Shown piece by piece: positions 18,033-18,867 of a DNA stretch of 18,867 nucleotides. The DNA is from JBBDYQ01 sp035553855 (lineage in GTDB: Bacteria > Actinomycetota > Thermoleophilia > Solirubrobacterales > Thermoleophilaceae): the NCBI GenBank assembly GCA_035553855.1, contig DATMJO010000122.1, forward strand, positions 1 through 18,867, read 5' to 3'. Numbering within the stretch: the first letter of the stretch is position 1; every line of letters starts with the position of its first letter. The translations under genes and the position numbers were made by a program. The notes beneath the pieces were generated by a model. It made no database searches and was not told the DNA's origin. It worked only from the letters and a program-made list of their open reading frames with translations.

Positions 18033-18867
18033 ATGGAAGCGCGCGAGGATGACCTCGGCTCGCTCTTCGGCCGCTTCCTGAGGTTCGGTTGCCTCGCTTG
18101 GGGCGGGCCGGCTGCGCAGATCGCGATGATCTCGAAGGAGTGCGTCGACGAGGAGCGCTGGGTCTCTCAGGAGACGTTCAAGAATACCCTCGCCGTCTAC
18201 CAGGTCCTCCCCGGGCCGGAGGCGCACGAGTTGTGCGTCTACTTCGGCCGTGTCCGCGGAGGCAAGATGGGCGGCTTCGTCGCGGGCCTCGGGTTCATGC
18301 TGCCGGGCTTCCTGCTCATGCTTGCGCTGTCGGTCCTCTACGTCGAGGTCGGCCTCGACGAGCGGTTCGAGGAGCTCTTCTACGGGCTGAAAGCGGCGGT
18401 GGGGGCCCTGGTGGCGATGGCGATCGTGCGGCTCGGGCGCAAGTTCATCAGCGACGTGCCTCTGGCAATCATCGCCGTGGCGGCATTAGCGCTCACCGTC
18501 GGCGCCGGTCTGAGCTTCGTCCTGGTATTGCTCGCCTCGGGGTTGGCTTACGAGCTCTGGACGAGCGCGGGGAAGAGGGGTGGTGCGGCCGCGTCGTTCT
18601 CGCTCGGCCCTGTGATGTCGATCGGGATGCTGGTAGGCGCGGTGACGGTGTCGCTGACCGCCGAGATCCTGCTCGAGGGGCTGAAGGCCGGCCTGGTGAC
18701 CTTCGGCGGCGCGTACACGGTCGTGCCGTTCCTTCACGACAGCGCGGTCGACGGCCAGCATTGGCTGACGGAGAGCGAGTTCCTCGACGGCATCGCGCTC
18801 GGCGGAGTCTTGCCGGCGCCGATGATCATCTTTTCGACGTTCGTCGGCTATCAGGCCGGCGGGCTCG
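18033..18867 (+). CDS. chrA: Chromate transporter ChrA, N-terminal part (3' end outside window)
   Basis: The frame is open from ATG 18033 to the window end, giving 278 residues. FGRFLRFGCLAWGGPAAQIAMI is the first ChrA-domain signature, and YQVLPGPEAHELCVYFG is the PGP motif. Later, AGLVTFGGAYTVVPFLHDSA with IALGGVLPAPMIIFSTFVG repeats the same FGG and PxP pattern, the start of the second half of a two-domain (long-chain) CHR transporter. About seven or eight hydrophobic segments are visible. Characterised members export chromate with protons, but many homologs have other or unknown anions as substrate. The start may instead be GTG 18009. No chrB or other regulator is in view. Confidence 0.88.
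   Translation, partial: MEAREDDLGSLFGRFLRFGCLAWGGPAAQIAMISKECVDEERWVSQETFKNTLAVYQVLPGPEAHELCVYFGRVRGGKMGGFVAGLGFMLPGFLLMLALSVLYVEVGLDERFEELFYGLKAAVGALVAMAIVRLGRKFISDVPLAIIAVAALALTVGAGLSFVLVLLASGLAYELWTSAGKRGGAAASFSLGPVMSIGMLVGAVTVSLTAEILLEGLKAGLVTFGGAYTVVPFLHDSAVDGQHWLTESEFLDGIALGGVLPAPMIIFSTFVGYQAGGL

Noticed and set aside
1..18867. tRNA, rRNA, integrase, transposase or prophage genes
   Set aside because: None recognised on either strand.

Overview
The window is about 18.9 kb of very GC-rich, gene-dense DNA. GTG starts are frequent. The gene set includes a SpoIIE-type phosphatase fused to an RsbW-like kinase domain, a STAS antagonist, an MT0933-type antitoxin, an actinobacterial-style SOS box, and TANNNT hexamers lying a few bases before start codons. 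This points to an actinobacterium, most plausibly of the Thermoleophilia (Solirubrobacterales/Gaiellales) type. The class is inferred from style, not from a marker gene. No rRNA, tRNA, insertion sequence or CRISPR array was seen.

Layout. 1-533 is the 3' end of a probably secreted protein. A perfect 31-bp palindrome follows, then a small membrane protein on the minus strand. 985-1232 holds six copies of a 20-bp repeat that run into the 3' end of an alpha-solenoid gene and supply its C-terminal tail. A GNAT acetyltransferase and a rhomboid protease come next on the plus strand, then a truncated lipase remnant.

3904-8177 is the most interesting block. A minus-strand two-gene operon encodes an ArsM-like SAM methyltransferase and a DsrE-family protein. 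The methyltransferase frame is interrupted by one in-frame TGA at a position where relatives carry a conserved cysteine. It then continues in frame for 61 well-formed family-like codons, and a SECIS-like hairpin begins 9 nt after the TGA. I read it as a selenocysteine protein (U201). Divergent from it, 52 bp away, is a LysR regulator with a cysteine-rich C-terminus, followed by an ETHE1-like metallo-beta-lactamase-fold protein and an MFS transporter. Together they look like an undescribed sulfur, selenium or metalloid handling locus.

8234-11645 carries an MT0933-like antitoxin, an SDR oxidoreductase, DNA polymerase IV (dinB) with an SOS box that overlaps its start codon, and a quinone-oxidoreductase-like enzyme. 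11708-14243 is a partner-switching stress module: one 726-residue protein with a membrane sensor, GAF, PP2C phosphatase and RsbW-like kinase domains, overlapping a STAS antagonist gene. A decayed alpha/beta hydrolase end follows.

14507-17769 has two tail-to-tail NTF2/SnoaL-like paralogs, a LuxR-type regulator, and a divergent operon of NTF2-like, cupin and small ferredoxin-fold-like genes. The window ends inside a chromate transporter (ChrA) gene that begins near 18033.

Most genes that begin a transcription unit have a GATACT or TANNNT hexamer ending 6-10 nt before the start and no Shine-Dalgarno sequence, which suggests leaderless transcripts. Some internal operon genes have clear purine-rich ribosome binding sites.
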